DNA of 64,000 nucleotides from Pontederia crassipes. Taxonomy: Eukaryota; Streptophyta; Magnoliopsida; Commelinales; Pontederiaceae. Of the stretch, positions 20,911 through 33,433 are shown piece after piece. A program made the translations under genes and the position numbers. Below the pieces are notes generated by a model, which did not search any database, had not been told where the DNA came from, and saw nothing but the letters and a program-made list of their open reading frames with translations. The stretch spans positions 50,562,917 to 50,626,916 of the forward strand of contig CM060189.1 of assembly GCA_030549335.1 (NCBI GenBank), given 5' to 3'. How positions within the stretch are numbered: position 1 is the stretch's first letter; every line of letters begins with the position of its first letter.

Positions 20911-23900
20911 CATTGAAAGTTTGTACATATACTTTGCATTTGCTTTTTAGTATCTCCACCCCATTTCATTCTAGAAAAATCATCCACCGGAAGACATCCA
21001 AAAAGACTATCAATGTCTTCAAGGAGATTTGAACTAAGAATAAAATCAAGAATAGGGGTTAACTGAAAAATTGTCGTGATGAAATTCAAATCTCTAATAT
21101 AGAAATCTAAAAGCAGAATCCAAGTAGAAAAAAGAGGAGCAAAATTTGTGTTGAAAAAGTGAAGAAATTTTATTTATCTTCTATAGTTTCCACAACACAA
21201 CCAACTACCATTGTGATATTTACATGTGATCTCTTGATTTCATAGTAGCAACCAATTTGAAATCAGAAAGACAGAACAAATCAAAATTTTCAAAAGCTTT
21301 ATGACTTACTAAAATAGTTTTACTTAGTGTTCATTATAACCTCATTCATTTTGGCAATAGAATTCATGATTCAACGTATTTATGTTGCATGAAAAGGCAT
21401 TTTTAGTTTGTTGTGTTCGTGTGTAAGAATATTCCAACTTCTAGTGATGATGAAAATATCAATATCTAATGTTTTTACTACACCTTTAAACCTGATTCAA
21501 TTTGATATTAAACTGTCTTATCAATTTGGTTACAGAGTGAAGAAATATGTACAGTTAAACCCTTATAGATGAAAATAGATCTACCCATTTATCCTTGAGA
21601 TCAATTAAATATACGAACTCTTTCTAAATGTTTTAGTATTCAAGATTTTTAGTGCTCTTGGTTCTTTTAGGAGAAACTTCATGGAATGTTCATCAAGTGC
21701 ATGTTGCAAACACTCCTCAATCATATAATTTCACTCAATCCAGTGTCAGAGAGGGACTATGGAATGATTTGTGAATGTTGTCACAAGCCACAAAAAATCA
21801 ATGTTACAAACCGATTGAATATCCAACAAACTTGAAGTTGGCAACGGAAATTGGAGTTCCACTAATTTTTCGTAAATAGTTTCAGTTGGCATATTAGTTC
21901 AGAGAGTGTTTGGATGGAGTGAAATTTGTTGATGAGGAATAAGGTAGTTGATGTGATAGAAAAAAATATATGTTAAGAGTTATTTTTAATGGGTGTTTGA
22001 ATTAAAAATATGTATTATAAATATAAGTTTAAAATTTGTTAAAAATTAAAAAAATAGATCTATCTTAAAAAGTTTATGCCGAAAGTTTTGTTAAATATTA
22101 TATTATTTAAATATAAAAAAATCATTTTTAATAATTTTTATTACTTGAAACATTATTTTTTTAAAAAAATGATAAATAATAAATAATATTATATTGATCC
22201 TTTATAATTAATATTTTATATTTAATAAATAAATTACTTTTATATAGGAAAGGTAAAGAAAAAGAAAATGATAAAAGAAAAAAAAAGGTTGAAAGAAAGC
22301 TTTAGTTCTGATGCCCAATCTTCTGAATTGTCTAAGCAAATAGTGATAATGGGAACTAAGATGTATTATAATCCGAACATTTGGATATGAAAATATTAAA
22401 TTAAATTTAAATTCATTCTCCATAAATTAATTATTTGTAATTAGTTAAGCATTAATATTTAAAATATATAGAGTTGAATTGTGATAATTAGGAAAAAAAT
22501 AAGATAAGTTGAGAAAAAAATGATGCATTTCAATAAGGATAAAATTTAAATTAAATATAAATCTCTATCCTTTAATCATTAAACGCTCGTAAAGTATTTT
22601 TTAAATATTTTCATCTGAAACGTTAAATTCTACTTGTTTATATGGTTTACCAAATAAAAAAATCAAACACCAAACAAACGTTACCCCAAAATGTATACAA
22701 TATATTATTTACTCAATTTGAAATTTGATGCACTATTTCCTAAATTCCTATATTTAAATATTACATAAATAATATTAATATAATAAGAATAGAAATTTAC
22801 CCATCCAATTTTAGGAAATAACTCTCCAACCTCTTAAAATCTATTTTATAAAGTTATTTACAGTCTACCAAATAATTTAAATAGGGTTAAATTTGTAGGT
22901 GGCAAGCATGGTCTTATTCATGGGATCAATATGGGTTTCGACCTATGTATACTTTGGAAGATTTCAAATAAATAGAATTAATCAAGAGAGGCGCACCGAA
23001 CAATTAAATTTTGATATTAAATTATAAAATATAACATTATAGCAACACAATTCACAACCCACACTAACTATCAATCACATAAATGACTAGATCCAAAAAT
23101 TGTTGGTTCTGTTTCAGGATTATTAATTCTACATTTTCTATTTTGATCATTGTGATAATTAATAAATTCATTCATAATATCATTATTATGCCATTAAATA
23201 AATAATTATTCCAGCTAACATGTAATTAATATTTATAATTCATATCCCAAGATTTTATTTGGTAATTTAAGTTAAGAGAGATGGATTAAGGCGGTGTAAC
23301 CACGATTGGTAAGATGTTTATTGAATATAAATTAACAGGATGAGTTGTATTACTTTAATCCACTCTTTATTTAAATACAATATATATATATATTAGCGAA
23401 GATTAGTTTTGATAAAGGCCTTTATTAATTTTTTTTAAAAATATTTATTTTATTTGATTGAGAAGAAATAAGAATGGAATGAGTATAATTATTTTTAGCC
23501 TCTTTAAAATTATTAATTTGGTGTGCTTAATTTTAAATTTAATTATGATTTTATGCACATCAACTTAATTTTAGTTAAATTTTTAAAAATTATATCCAAA
23601 TAAGATAAATTTATCCTAATTAAACTTAAATCATCCCTATTAAAGACACTCCGTAACACAGAAGACTAGAAAATGAATTATCTGCGGTGGCATCTGAAAA
23701 ATAATTAATGCCAAGATTAAAAGCATATATTTTTTTGGGACCCAAACAAAAACAGGAAAACAACAATTTCCAGATGGTGGGCAATAAAAAGCAAACAATT
23801 TAGTCCGTATATTTTGAAGTTTGTCCTAAATCTTTTATTTGACGGCCGTACGATTATGTAGTAATTCTAAAAGACGTTAATACCCTCAAAACCTGGCCTC

Positions 23901-24000
23901 TTTACGATGGTTATCGCAGCAACCGCGAGAAGGGTAGTAATGGAATCCACAAATGTGCACGCGGGAAAGTGTCGCAGGAAAACTTTCGTTATTAAAGGAA
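20911..24000. other. Intergenic AT-rich DNA; one dispersed-repeat copy
   Basis: No gene recognised. About 21905-22270 resembles 33990-34340 (shared ttttgttaaatattatatt-like and ataaaaaaatcatttttaat-like blocks), so both belong to a dispersed non-coding family. A short promoter-like, less AT-rich stretch begins near 23880, just upstream of the gene at 24.1 kb. Confidence 0.5.
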
Positions 24001-24147
24001 ACATTTTTCTTTTGGGAACATTGAAGGAAGCGAAGAGCGAGGCAAATAAAAAATCATCTTTTTTTACTGGAACAAGAAAATTTTGATATTTTTTTCTTTT
24101 TCACTTTCATTCTCTTCGGAGGCTTCAGAAGATTTTCTTCCGTTCAG

Positions 24148-24955
24148 GTAATCCGTTCGTGCGCAGTTTCTTCTAACTTTTTCGCCTTTCAATCGATTTT
24201 TTCCTTTTCGTGTTTCTTTCTCTCTTTCTTTGTTTCTTCAGATTCTTGTATGCTTACAGACTTTGATCAAGGTCATGCTTTTAGTGTTTTCTTCTCGATG
24301 ATTTAGTAAAAAAATGCCAAAGATTTTTTTTTTTTATTTTTACCTGCTGTTATTTTTGGGTGAGAGTCATGAAACACCTGATCCTGTAACTGAACTCGCC
24401 ATTGATTGGATGTGAATTCTATATTTCTTTTCTTCTTTTGGTCCTTTTTTTCTCTTTTTTTAAGATGCTCGTTAGTCATTTCTTTGTTGTTGTCTGAAAC
24501 CTCGAGTGTTCGTACGATATACTCTACTCTTGAGTGATTCCTCTAGAGGTACAGTAATGGATTTACTCAGATCTCAATTCACTTTTATTGGGCCATCGGG
24601 CGTTCTGAAATTGTCCATATAGCTGAAAGTTGCAGTTCAGTTATCTGATTAAATAGTTTGTACCAAATTAACCAGAAAAGTGTTTTATTTTAGTTATCTG
24701 AATGAATATTCTATAACAAATTGGCGAAAACTCAGCATAAGGGTGACTGATCGCATTAGATATTTTTGCTTTTTAGAATTGATCAAAGGACTTTGGTTCA
24801 CAAGCTCTTGACAGCTCGGTTATGTTTGTAGTCCACTGTTTTATGACATTATTTTAGCTTTCTCTTGATCAACTGGATGTTCTGTTACATATTTTGCAAA
24901 AACTATGAAGTAATTGTTGTATCATGTTGTTGATTGAATCAGTGCAAATATGCAG
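24148..24955 (+). other. Probable 5'-UTR intron of the 24.98-kb gene
   Basis: Donor CAG|GTAATC and acceptor ATATGCAG| enclose 808 bp of T-rich sequence. Long first introns in the 5' UTR often enhance expression in plants. The upstream exon (about 24.05-24.147 kb) is pyrimidine-rich with no ATG near its end. Confidence 0.65.
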
Positions 24956-24978
24956 ATAGATTTGCTTCTGCTCAGAAA

Positions 24979-26343
24979 ATGGGTTTGGTAGGCAATGTTG
25001 GATCTTCTCGCAGCAGTCCTCATAATTGGCCCAAAAATAATTTCAACAACAATAGATCAGCATTTCGACGAATTGAGAAGGATACACCTGCTACCATTTC
25101 CCCACAACTAAAACCAAAATACAGTGATGTCGTGGAACAGATTGACTTTATTGATAGATTCTCCGATGAAGGAGATTGCACGTGGTTATCCTCAGAGAGT
25201 GCAACTCCTTCACTGCATAGTTCTGATGATTCCCAAGATATTTGGGAGTTGGACATTTCAGAACACACTCTCCATGATAGGTTATCTTCAGTGTTGTCAC
25301 TATCTAGCAGTTTCACTTCTCTAGGTGAGGATGTTGGCAATTCCCTTTCTCACAGTGCTACTACCATACTTCCAAATCAGGCATCTCTACTACTCGATGC
25401 ACTATGCGAAGATGCTGAACAGAAACTTTCGCAGGAGCAGGTCATACGACCACAAGAAATAATTGGCCACAAAGTAAAAGATTCTTTGGTTAACTGCTCC
25501 TTTTTAAAGAGTGGTAGGTGCTCTTCCTTTGGGTGGCCTCATTCTGTGAACTCGCAAGGCTGTAGTAATCCATGCAAACCTTCCAGTGCCTATACAAGGA
25601 CGTCAACTGAGTTTGATAGATCGGATATATGGGTCTCCTCGTTGGACTTAGATTTGTTACATGAGAAAGAACCAGGAATTTCCATCTTAGGTTCCAATAT
25701 GCCAAGCCCCTCAATTTCCAGGCAGGTTCACCAAATTAGGTCCTCATTATCAAGTTCTGTTATTTCTACCGTTGAGAAAGAGTCAGAAAAATCGTATGAT
25801 CCTGCTGAGCCTCTTTTCTGGCCATTTGACTATAATGCCTACACATGTTTGAATTTCAATGAATTCCTACACCTGTCACCTCCTAAAGAGAGAAAGCATT
25901 TTGATATTTACGGAATCCAGGAAAAGTCATCCAGCAAAAGTCCCCAAGAAACAAGGAAAAATAGCCAAGAACTCAAGAGAACATTGAATTCAATGTCAAG
26001 GTCAAATACTTGTGAAGGTAAAAGAGTAGGTTTGCACTACACAGACCATAAGACAGGCACTATGTCACCAGGATTATGTCGATCAAGAAATGATCATCAC
26101 AAACAGTCTATCTCTAAGAGAAGACAAGTACCACTACCACAGTTGACTGGCAATCTGCCAAGACCTAAAAGTTCTTCTGGTGACTTGATAATTCAAAGCT
26201 CAGAAAGACTTCAACTACATGAAACTGTCACAGAAGGGGTCTCGATTGAAAAACTAGTTGGTCTGACTGAATTCATTGGTCAAGAAGGGATCAGTGCAGA
26301 ATACGAAGATGATTTAGATCTTTGTGGATCTCCTCTTGCATGA
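24979..26343 (+). CDS. Unrecognised plant protein, serine-rich and probably disordered (454 aa)
   Basis: A single uninterrupted coding exon from the first in-frame ATG (MGLVGNVGSSRSS) to TGA. The exon begins at 24956 after an acceptor (aaatatgcag). A matching donor, TTCAG|GTAATC, at 24147/24148 closes a probable 5'-UTR exon starting near 24.0-24.1 kb, giving an 808-bp 5'-UTR intron. The protein is rich in Ser, Asp and Glu, with no membrane segment or signal peptide. Visible landmarks: YSDVVEQIDFIDRFSDEGDCTWLSSES (as two adjoining blocks) near the N-terminus; EPLFWPFDYNAYTCLNFNEF in the middle; a basic patch SISKRRQVPLPQL; and a conserved-looking tail, VSIEKLVGLTEFIGQEG, before an acidic end. 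The tail and the WPFD motif resemble uncharacterised plant-specific proteins, but I cannot name a function. The coherent 1.36-kb frame, the UTR intron and the lack of repeats argue for a real gene. Confidence 0.85.
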   Translation: MGLVGNVGSSRSSPHNWPKNNFNNNRSAFRRIEKDTPATISPQLKPKYSDVVEQIDFIDRFSDEGDCTWLSSESATPSLHSSDDSQDIWELDISEHTLHDRLSSVLSLSSSFTSLGEDVGNSLSHSATTILPNQASLLLDALCEDAEQKLSQEQVIRPQEIIGHKVKDSLVNCSFLKSGRCSSFGWPHSVNSQGCSNPCKPSSAYTRTSTEFDRSDIWVSSLDLDLLHEKEPGISILGSNMPSPSISRQVHQIRSSLSSSVISTVEKESEKSYDPAEPLFWPFDYNAYTCLNFNEFLHLSPPKERKHFDIYGIQEKSSSKSPQETRKNSQELKRTLNSMSRSNTCEGKRVGLHYTDHKTGTMSPGLCRSRNDHHKQSISKRRQVPLPQLTGNLPRPKSSSGDLIIQSSERLQLHETVTEGVSIEKLVGLTEFIGQEGISAEYEDDLDLCGSPLA

Positions 26344-28899
26344 ATTGGATGCCATTTAGAACTCTCAAGTGTCAGATGACAAAGTACTCAATCGCGATTT
26401 TTTATCTAGTTGTTATGGGTGTTCACGATGACAAATTTCTTGACGCCAACAAATATCAACATACTTTTGGTGAAAAGGATGAATGAGTCACTTGCTCATG
26501 GTGGTAATGTTTCTTTTAGGATAATAGCATCTCCTTTTTAGTTTTCTTATAAGATAGTTGTATTTCTTGAATTATGATGCCATTTTATTCTCGAAGACCA
26601 TTTTGAATGTAGATGTTGCTACATGGAGAGTGTAATACTTTCAATGAACTATGTAGCGATCAGCATATTGGAACAAGAAAAGTAATCAATGTCGAATCTA
26701 GCAACAAGGGTGCAGATTTTTTTTTTTCCTTTTTTCTCTTGTCTCTGGTTCATGGCTTCCCTGTGTCATCCAACCCCACTGGAGTAACCTGGTCCTATTT
26801 CTTTGTCACTGCATGAACCAATTTCTAATAGGACCTCAGGGAGCAGTGCTGCAACTTGCAGTTGGTCCCTTGAAGATCCAAATTTATTTAGTCTGATACA
26901 AATGTGTGTCATCGTGCACATGCATGTCCTATCATAAATGTTCATGAATAATAATATGGACCTGTTTTTTTTGGATACAAATGTTGGCTTCTAACACTAG
27001 CATTCATTATTCTACTGTGCCATTCCTTGTTTGTTGTTAGAGATCCAATGATATCTACTGAATGACGAATTCTGGATCTCCTAGTTTATTTAGTTTATTG
27101 CGTGGCCTCACTGGTCTTCCAAGAATAAGTTGTGCTCCTTGTTCAGAGGCCAAACATAAGAAGCAAATGAATTTCTTCTGTGTTCATATTTGTTGAACAA
27201 TCAACAGAGGATCTAAGTGAATTCTTCCGAGAGACTTTTGGAATAATGAATTCCCAAGTGCTTGGGAAACACTTGAGCATGACATCAGTAGAAACCAGTT
27301 AAGATTGAACAATTATTGTATAACAAAATTTTATAAGAACGTCTTATGTTTTCCACCATGGAGAGTAGCGACACAACTGGCAAATTCAGATCAACTTGAT
27401 TTTAGCTCAGGGTCGATATCACTTCATCCTTTATGAAGCCAACATGTCTGCGTGCATTAATCCAAAAGCGTTGAGCAACTCTGAAATTAAATAGATCATC
27501 GTACATCAAATTAATTGGCCTTCTCAGATGTTCATATCTCAGCCCTGAACTGCAAGTGCATGCAATTTATAGCGCCACAGTACAGCAGCTTCAAGTGGCC
27601 TGCTCGCATTTATGTTCCAACAACACGCTGCTGTCCTCATCACTGGGCCAGGAACCCACAGGACAACAGTACATGTTTCATGTGCTGCCTCCCAAAGAGT
27701 TTGAAATTTTAACCTTTTGGGAGTGGGGGGAGAAAATAAAAAAGTTTGATGCTTGTTAATTAATCGTCGCAGTTTCTGTTTGCTAATGCGATTGGATGTT
27801 CTCGGACATGATTGTATGTGCAAGTGATCCCAAACTCGTCTTATTCTGGTGGAACATGACAACATACATAAATGCAAAAATTAAGCCTAGCTACATATAG
27901 CATTGGATTAAAATAAATGTAAGCTCTTCTCTACTTTCAGGTGCTTCTAGGAAAGTTATTAACAGATCAGGTTGATGGACTCTGAATTCCGTCATGTCAT
28001 ATTCTTAAATGAGCCTATATGCCTTGTAGAACAAGGCTAAACGACCTTATATTCTCTAATTACTCAGTGAAATCAAACTCATATTCCCATGCCATACTTA
28101 TTCATCATACCAAGTTTGTTCACTGCTCATGTCTTCATTTTTCCATGACTTTTTTAACTTCTTTTTTTATTCATTTCTGAAGCAAGCAAAGATGTGTGGT
28201 TCCAATTATGTTGCCCAGATCAAATCCAGCAACTTGAGCAGGCAGCCGTAAGCAACTGTGGCTGCTAAGTAGATGGTGAGAAAGCCACAACAAAACTGTT
28301 GAGGGTTGATGAGAAATGATTAATGGACACATGGAATTTTTCCTCTCTCATGCAGCATAAAGATGCTAAATCTGACAAGCTTCCACCAGCAGACAAGCTT
28401 AGCTTTTTAAAAAATAAAATATATAAAAAAAGAAATAAAAAAATGAAGGGACAGATAAGGAATTAACTTTTGTCTTGTTCTGGCTAGAAAACAAGGGGAT
28501 AAATCATGGATGCCAAGAACTGGAGAAACAGTGAAAGCGTGCTTGCTAAGTTAACTTAACCAAGGCAACTTGTTCTAAATCTTAGATTCAGAATTTTAAG
28601 CCAAATAACACATCTATTGTAGTTTGGCATGGATGTGAAAATGCGTTTCTTTTTTCTTGAAAGTTCTTTCATAATTTCGAAAAGATCTATGAAAATCGAC
28701 ACATTTTTTAGTTAGAATCTTTTATTATAAAAATATTCATGACTGCTGTAATCTTCTGTATTGGATTCATTAATCAACGAATTTAGATTATTATTATTAC
28801 TTTAAAGGTAAGAGTGTTAACAATAATTCTAAATTTTAAATTATTTATTATTTTCATGATTAAAAGGAAGATAAATATAAAATTGCTTTATTTATTTAA
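26344..28899. other. 3' flank and intergenic DNA, no gene recognised
   Basis: The first 250-300 bp is probably the 3' UTR of the preceding gene. The rest is mostly single-copy-looking sequence without a domain-bearing frame. Short open frames around 27.5-27.9 kb exist on both strands but show no recognisable protein. Confidence 0.5.
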
Positions 28900-28919
28900 A
28901 TGTAGAATTATGTTTTTTT

Positions 28920-29160
28920 CTGTGTGCACGTGAGACGCAAGCTCTTGAATCCACGTACCACCCGGATGGAATCTTCTCCCACGTGCATCCCACCGCGGGC
29001 GGGTTAATAGCTGTTGCTTTTTCCCGTTCTTTTTTCGGTCTTTTTCCGTTTTACCCACCGTAAAAAAGTGAACACGTACTTTTACCACGATTTGAGAATA
29101 CCGGCCGTTATTCACCGGAAAATAGCGGCCGTTATCTTTAAGGGAAAAAAGGGAATAACA
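28920..29160. promoter_or_regulatory. GC-rich island with two G-boxes and repeated CGGCCGTTAT
   Basis: CACGTG occurs at 28927-28932 and 28980-28985. The decamer CGGCCGTTAT, which contains a MYB-type CNGTTA core, occurs twice, at 29102-29111 and 29126-29135. The island lies about 0.6-0.8 kb upstream of the methyltransferase gene in otherwise AT-rich DNA. Regulatory function is inferred from motif content only. Confidence 0.4.
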
Positions 29161-30558
29161 GTGATTATATAGCAACTTGCTAATCAACAATTGTAATTGG
29201 ACTTAAACCAAAATTGGTTGGGCGGTAGGATTGAGTTATAAGCATTTATTTTAATTAAGGAATAAATTATTATTATTTTTTTATCTTTTTAATTTTGAAT
29301 TAGTTGGACGTTAATAAATTTGGACACCAAAAATCGGCATCTAAAAAAATAATTGTAATTGGACCTTACCGAATAAAAAAAATATTTGTAATTGTAACAT
29401 CGAAAAAAAATAATTACAAACTAGTGAATCATTAATATCTCAAAATTGACAAGAACTAATAGATCGAACAAGGTGAAGCTCAATTTTATATTTTCAATAC
29501 TAGATCAAAATTATTTGATTCTCGGGAAAAAAATCGTATGTAACGTTAGTCGGTGAGTCGGATTTTTATTAAATTTCGGTGGGGAAGGAAAAAAAAAAGG
29601 AAAACGAAACATGTTATATCGTATGTAACGGATATTTTCCTTAATTGTAACCGTTTCGGATTCTTTTACTGTAACGATGATATGTCGACAAAAAGGTGTC
29701 GGGGTACTGTGGGATTATGAGAACACACAAAATCCGGCCACGAGAGAGGGAGGTGTAGGCACTGTAATACCTCTTCGAAGCTTCGGTATCGTCTGGTAAA
29801 CCTTTTTAGCTCCTGCGCTCCTCCTTTTGGCTTGCTCCATTGGCGGGGTTTTAGAGGAGAGGTGTCGAGGGGTCTGCGTGAGGCGATTGCTTCTCTCAAC
29901 TTTGCTGTGATCTCGTTGTGGCGGGCGGTTGATCGGTGTTCGTAACCTTCCGATCGTCCATTTCGTCTCAGGAATCGCGCATCTTTGGCGGATCTTCTCC
30001 CGATCCAGGTATGATGTTTGATTCTTGTTCTTGTTGTAACTTTATTTGGTTTCTGCTTCTCTGATGCTGATTGAGGTCCGAAAGATCGCATCTTTCTGCA
30101 AAACGCGAACTTTTCTGTAATGAACTTGGGTTCCGGTAGTTGTTTCTCGAATTACCTGTATGCCCTTCTGATCTTTACGTTGCTAATTCTCTTTCTTTGC
30201 ATTTCTTTCACATTTGTCGATGTCGCTGATTTCATTTGAGTTGGAAAGATCTTATGTTTGAGCGCAAACAACTCTGTTTACTTGAAATCTTTGACTTATG
30301 TTCAATTTTGTGGGAGTTTTTGGGAGTCTGTATCGAATGAGGAATGCTTGACAAAATGCGGAAATATTTTAGTGAAGTGTTTGTTCTTTTCACAACAGAG
30401 ATCAGTAAAAGCGTTATAGGGGTCGATTTGGATTGATCGGTGTTTGTTTGAGGTTGTCAAGAAGAAATAGTTCTCTTGTGTGATTTTACTTCCATTAAAT
30501 TTTGATCCATTCGATTACGTTAGCAGGAAGACCACTGGTGCTTGTGAGACACAGATCG

Positions 30559-33433
30559 ATGAAAGCCCCTGCCATTCTCGCACAATGCTTGCCGGGGCTA
30601 TTGCCCCATGAGAAGGCCAGCCTTGCTGGCGTTTCCATCGTCTCCGAAAGGGATCCACGTCCACCATCCCCATCTGTAGAAATCATTCCCTCCAAGGTTT
30701 CGCTTGATACATATTCGTATGAATTTTCAAAAGTTTAGGCCTAATAGCTTTCCAAGGAGTTGGGGTATCATTCTTCAATAGACTTATCTGCCTTAAGAAA
30801 CAAGTTTTCTTGCTGCCCTGCAGAATGCTCACCCGTACAAGTATGCTGGAGAAAATGTTGATCTGCAAGGTCTTAAGATTTTTAAGGTAATTGCGAACTC
30901 CATCTCCTCAAAAAAAAGTCTTTGTCCAAATTTTTTTTATTACTGTGTAAAACTTAACAATTATAACCAGTATGATGATCCTTTTATGGCCATACTCCCC
31001 CTCCCTAACTCATGTACTACTTGTTTGCATCTCAGGGAAGAATTAGCGTGGCTGATTTGATTGGTTTTTCAAATTCGGAGTTATCATCATTAAAATCTGA
31101 TGGTGAGATTGCATGGTGGTTCATTCTAATTTTGAATTAATATTTATTTGGTCTTCAGAATCTTACTTGACATCCAAGGTTATGGGTTTATGATAACAGG
31201 AACAAAATTTTGCGAGGGTTCAATAGATCTTGTGAATGTTTTGAGGCATGAGATCCGTGATGGGCAGCTGACTTTTAGAGGCAAAAGGATTCTAGAGGTA
31301 GCCATATGGCAGAATGTTTCCATTCCCCTTCAAAATCATTGTAAAATATATTGTTTCTAGTTATCTTGACTTAGTTTGTATGCCTCAACCAAACAACAAC
31401 AACAACAAAGCTTTATCCCACTAAGTGGGGTCGGCTACATGGATCATACGACGCCATTCCGTTCTATTAGTAACCAAATCTTTCGGTATATTATTCACCA
31501 ATAGATCTTGCTCTATTAGTTCGCCAAGTGTCCGCCTTGGCCTCCCTCTCTCTCTTATATGCCTCAACCAAAATTTTCACAAAATCAAACATAACTGCTA
31601 ATGATCCATTTTGGCAAGACTATGAACATCCATCTAATAATTCTCCTTGGATCACATATTTGCTCTCTTAGTTTGTAGAAACTCTATCCAGACCCTATTA
31701 TGTCACATTGTATGGAGTACTTGATATTCAGTTATAGAAGCTAGAAAATACTTATGTTCACATTTAGGGGACACTGTTACGTGGAGAACATTATCACACA
31801 AGGGCATTATAGAGAGAATGGGCTATATGCTAATTGATGATGTGATATGTTAATCCTGTACATAACTGTTTCTCATAGCAATGAAATCCTGGAGGAATAA
31901 CATTTTGTCTCTTCCCCCTTTTCTTCTTTCAAAAAAAAATCCACACGTAGGACCCAACTGTTCAAATGTGCATTGATGTGCACTTTCTTACAGAAATGCA
32001 AGGCATTGCCTCTGACTGAAAACATATTTATGCCTATCAATATGCTATTCAGTCTGCAATCTTATAGTTCCCGCCTGTAGATCTCTATGAATGCTTATAC
32101 ACATGCTTTTCTTTCTGGAATCATAAACCCATCAGTTAGTAGTGTAGAAACTGAAAATTAGCAATGTGTTTCTTAACAAATAAAATATTGCCCTGAAAAA
32201 AGCAGATAGGATATTAAACAATCTCTCAAATTTTCTTATGCTGGAGATGAAACAAATGGTTTCCTAATAATTTTTAGTTTTCACTGCTGCAGCTTGGTTG
32301 TGGATATGGGTTAGCTGGGACTTTTGCTTGCCTAAAGGTATCTTCTGTTTTTCTTCCTACCTTCAATCTCCTGTCATAGCCAACTTATATAGAAGATAAA
32401 TAATGGCTAACCATCTTGCAGCAATTTTTATGGTTTTCCTAAGGCATGTGGCTTCGCTCCAGTAGATGTTCCTGCAGTTGTCTTCTTTCTTCCTAATTAG
32501 TATTTATTTACTTTACAGGGTGCTTCCACGGCACATTTCCATGACCTGAATGCAGAAACCATAAGATGTGCTACTATACCAAATGTCCTTGCCAATCTTG
32601 AACAGGCTAGGGACAAGCAGAGTTGCCAACCAGGGAGTCCACTTACTCCAACCAGACAACAGCTGACTTCTGATGTCCATTTTTATGCTGGGGACTGGGA
32701 GGAGCTCTACACCGTGCTATCTCTGGTGCAAATGGATGGATTTGAGTCAGCACGAGGGGTTAGTGTGAGCTTTTCTGAGGATGATTTCATGGATGGCTGT
32801 AGCAGCCAAGATGGAAGTGTGATTGCTCAGGAAACCTCCTCTAGGCGATCCAGGAAGCTCTCTGGGAGTCGTGCATGGGAAAGGGCAAATGAAACTGATC
32901 AAGAAGATGGTGGCTATGACATCATTTTGATTAATGAGGTCCCTCACTCAGTAGGATCTTTGAGGAAGTTGTATGCCCTTATTACAAAGGTTGGTGTCTA
33001 TCTTTTCTGACCGTCAATTTATTTTACAGACTCAACTAAGAGCTAGATTGTTTTCCAATAGTTCTCCTATGTTCGTTCCTGTTTGGCAACCAAAAGCTGA
33101 TATCGTTTCAATTGTCTAAATGCTCTCAAGTACTGGAAGTAGGGTTCATTTCTCTCTGATTATCAAACAAGATCTATATTTACACATTTGTATCCATTCC
33201 CTTGAATTCAGAGAGTAAATGCCGAGCTCAAAATCATATCTGACCGAGTTCTTCTTATGCAGTGCCTGAGACCACCATACGGGATATTATATTTAGCGGC
33301 AAAGAAGAACTTATTAGGTTCTAACGGTGGCACGCGGCAGCTGAAAGCAATGGTAGATGAGGAAGGCATCTTTGGTGCTCACATAGTTACTGATCTGGCC
33401 GACAAGGAAATCTGGAAATTTTTTTTCAAGTGA
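30559..33433 (+). CDS. Protein-histidine N-methyltransferase, METTL18/HPM1 family (350 aa)
   Basis: Coding exons: 30559-30696, 30824-30886, 31036-31102, 31200-31297, 32293-32337, 32519-32989 and 33263-33433. All have GT-AG borders and compatible phases and give 350 residues. The protein starts MKAPAILAQCLPGLLPHEKA. The SAM-binding motif I is ILELGCGYGLAG (residues 120-131). HFHDLNAETIR follows at 143-153, then TIPNVLANL, a serine-rich acidic insert, DIILINEV (271-277) and a C-terminal domain ending IWKFFFK. SAM-dependent enzymes of this family methylate a histidine of ribosomal protein L3, affecting ribosome assembly and translation. A 5'-UTR exon ending at 30008 (CCAG|GTATGA) and an intron to 30526 precede the start codon. 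Exon 4 uses the acceptor at 31199; a nearer AG at 31158 would shift the frame. Intron 5 holds an RTE insertion. The symbol is not assigned because plant naming varies. Confidence 0.92.
31379..31572 (-). mobile_element. 5'-truncated RTE LINE (164 bp) in a methyltransferase intron, with 15-bp TSD
   Basis: 31394-31557 is the last 164 bp of the RTE family in minus orientation: the ACA-repeat end of the tail, then the complement of the final coding region. Exact duplications tatgcctcaaccaaa flank it at 31379-31393 and 31558-31572. It lies inside the fifth coding intron of the METTL18-type gene and is antisense to it, far from the splice sites. Confidence 0.95.

Noticed and set aside
27515-27880. 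Overlapping frames of 65-112 codons on both strands
   Set aside because: No recognisable motif; both strands are equally open, which is typical of chance.
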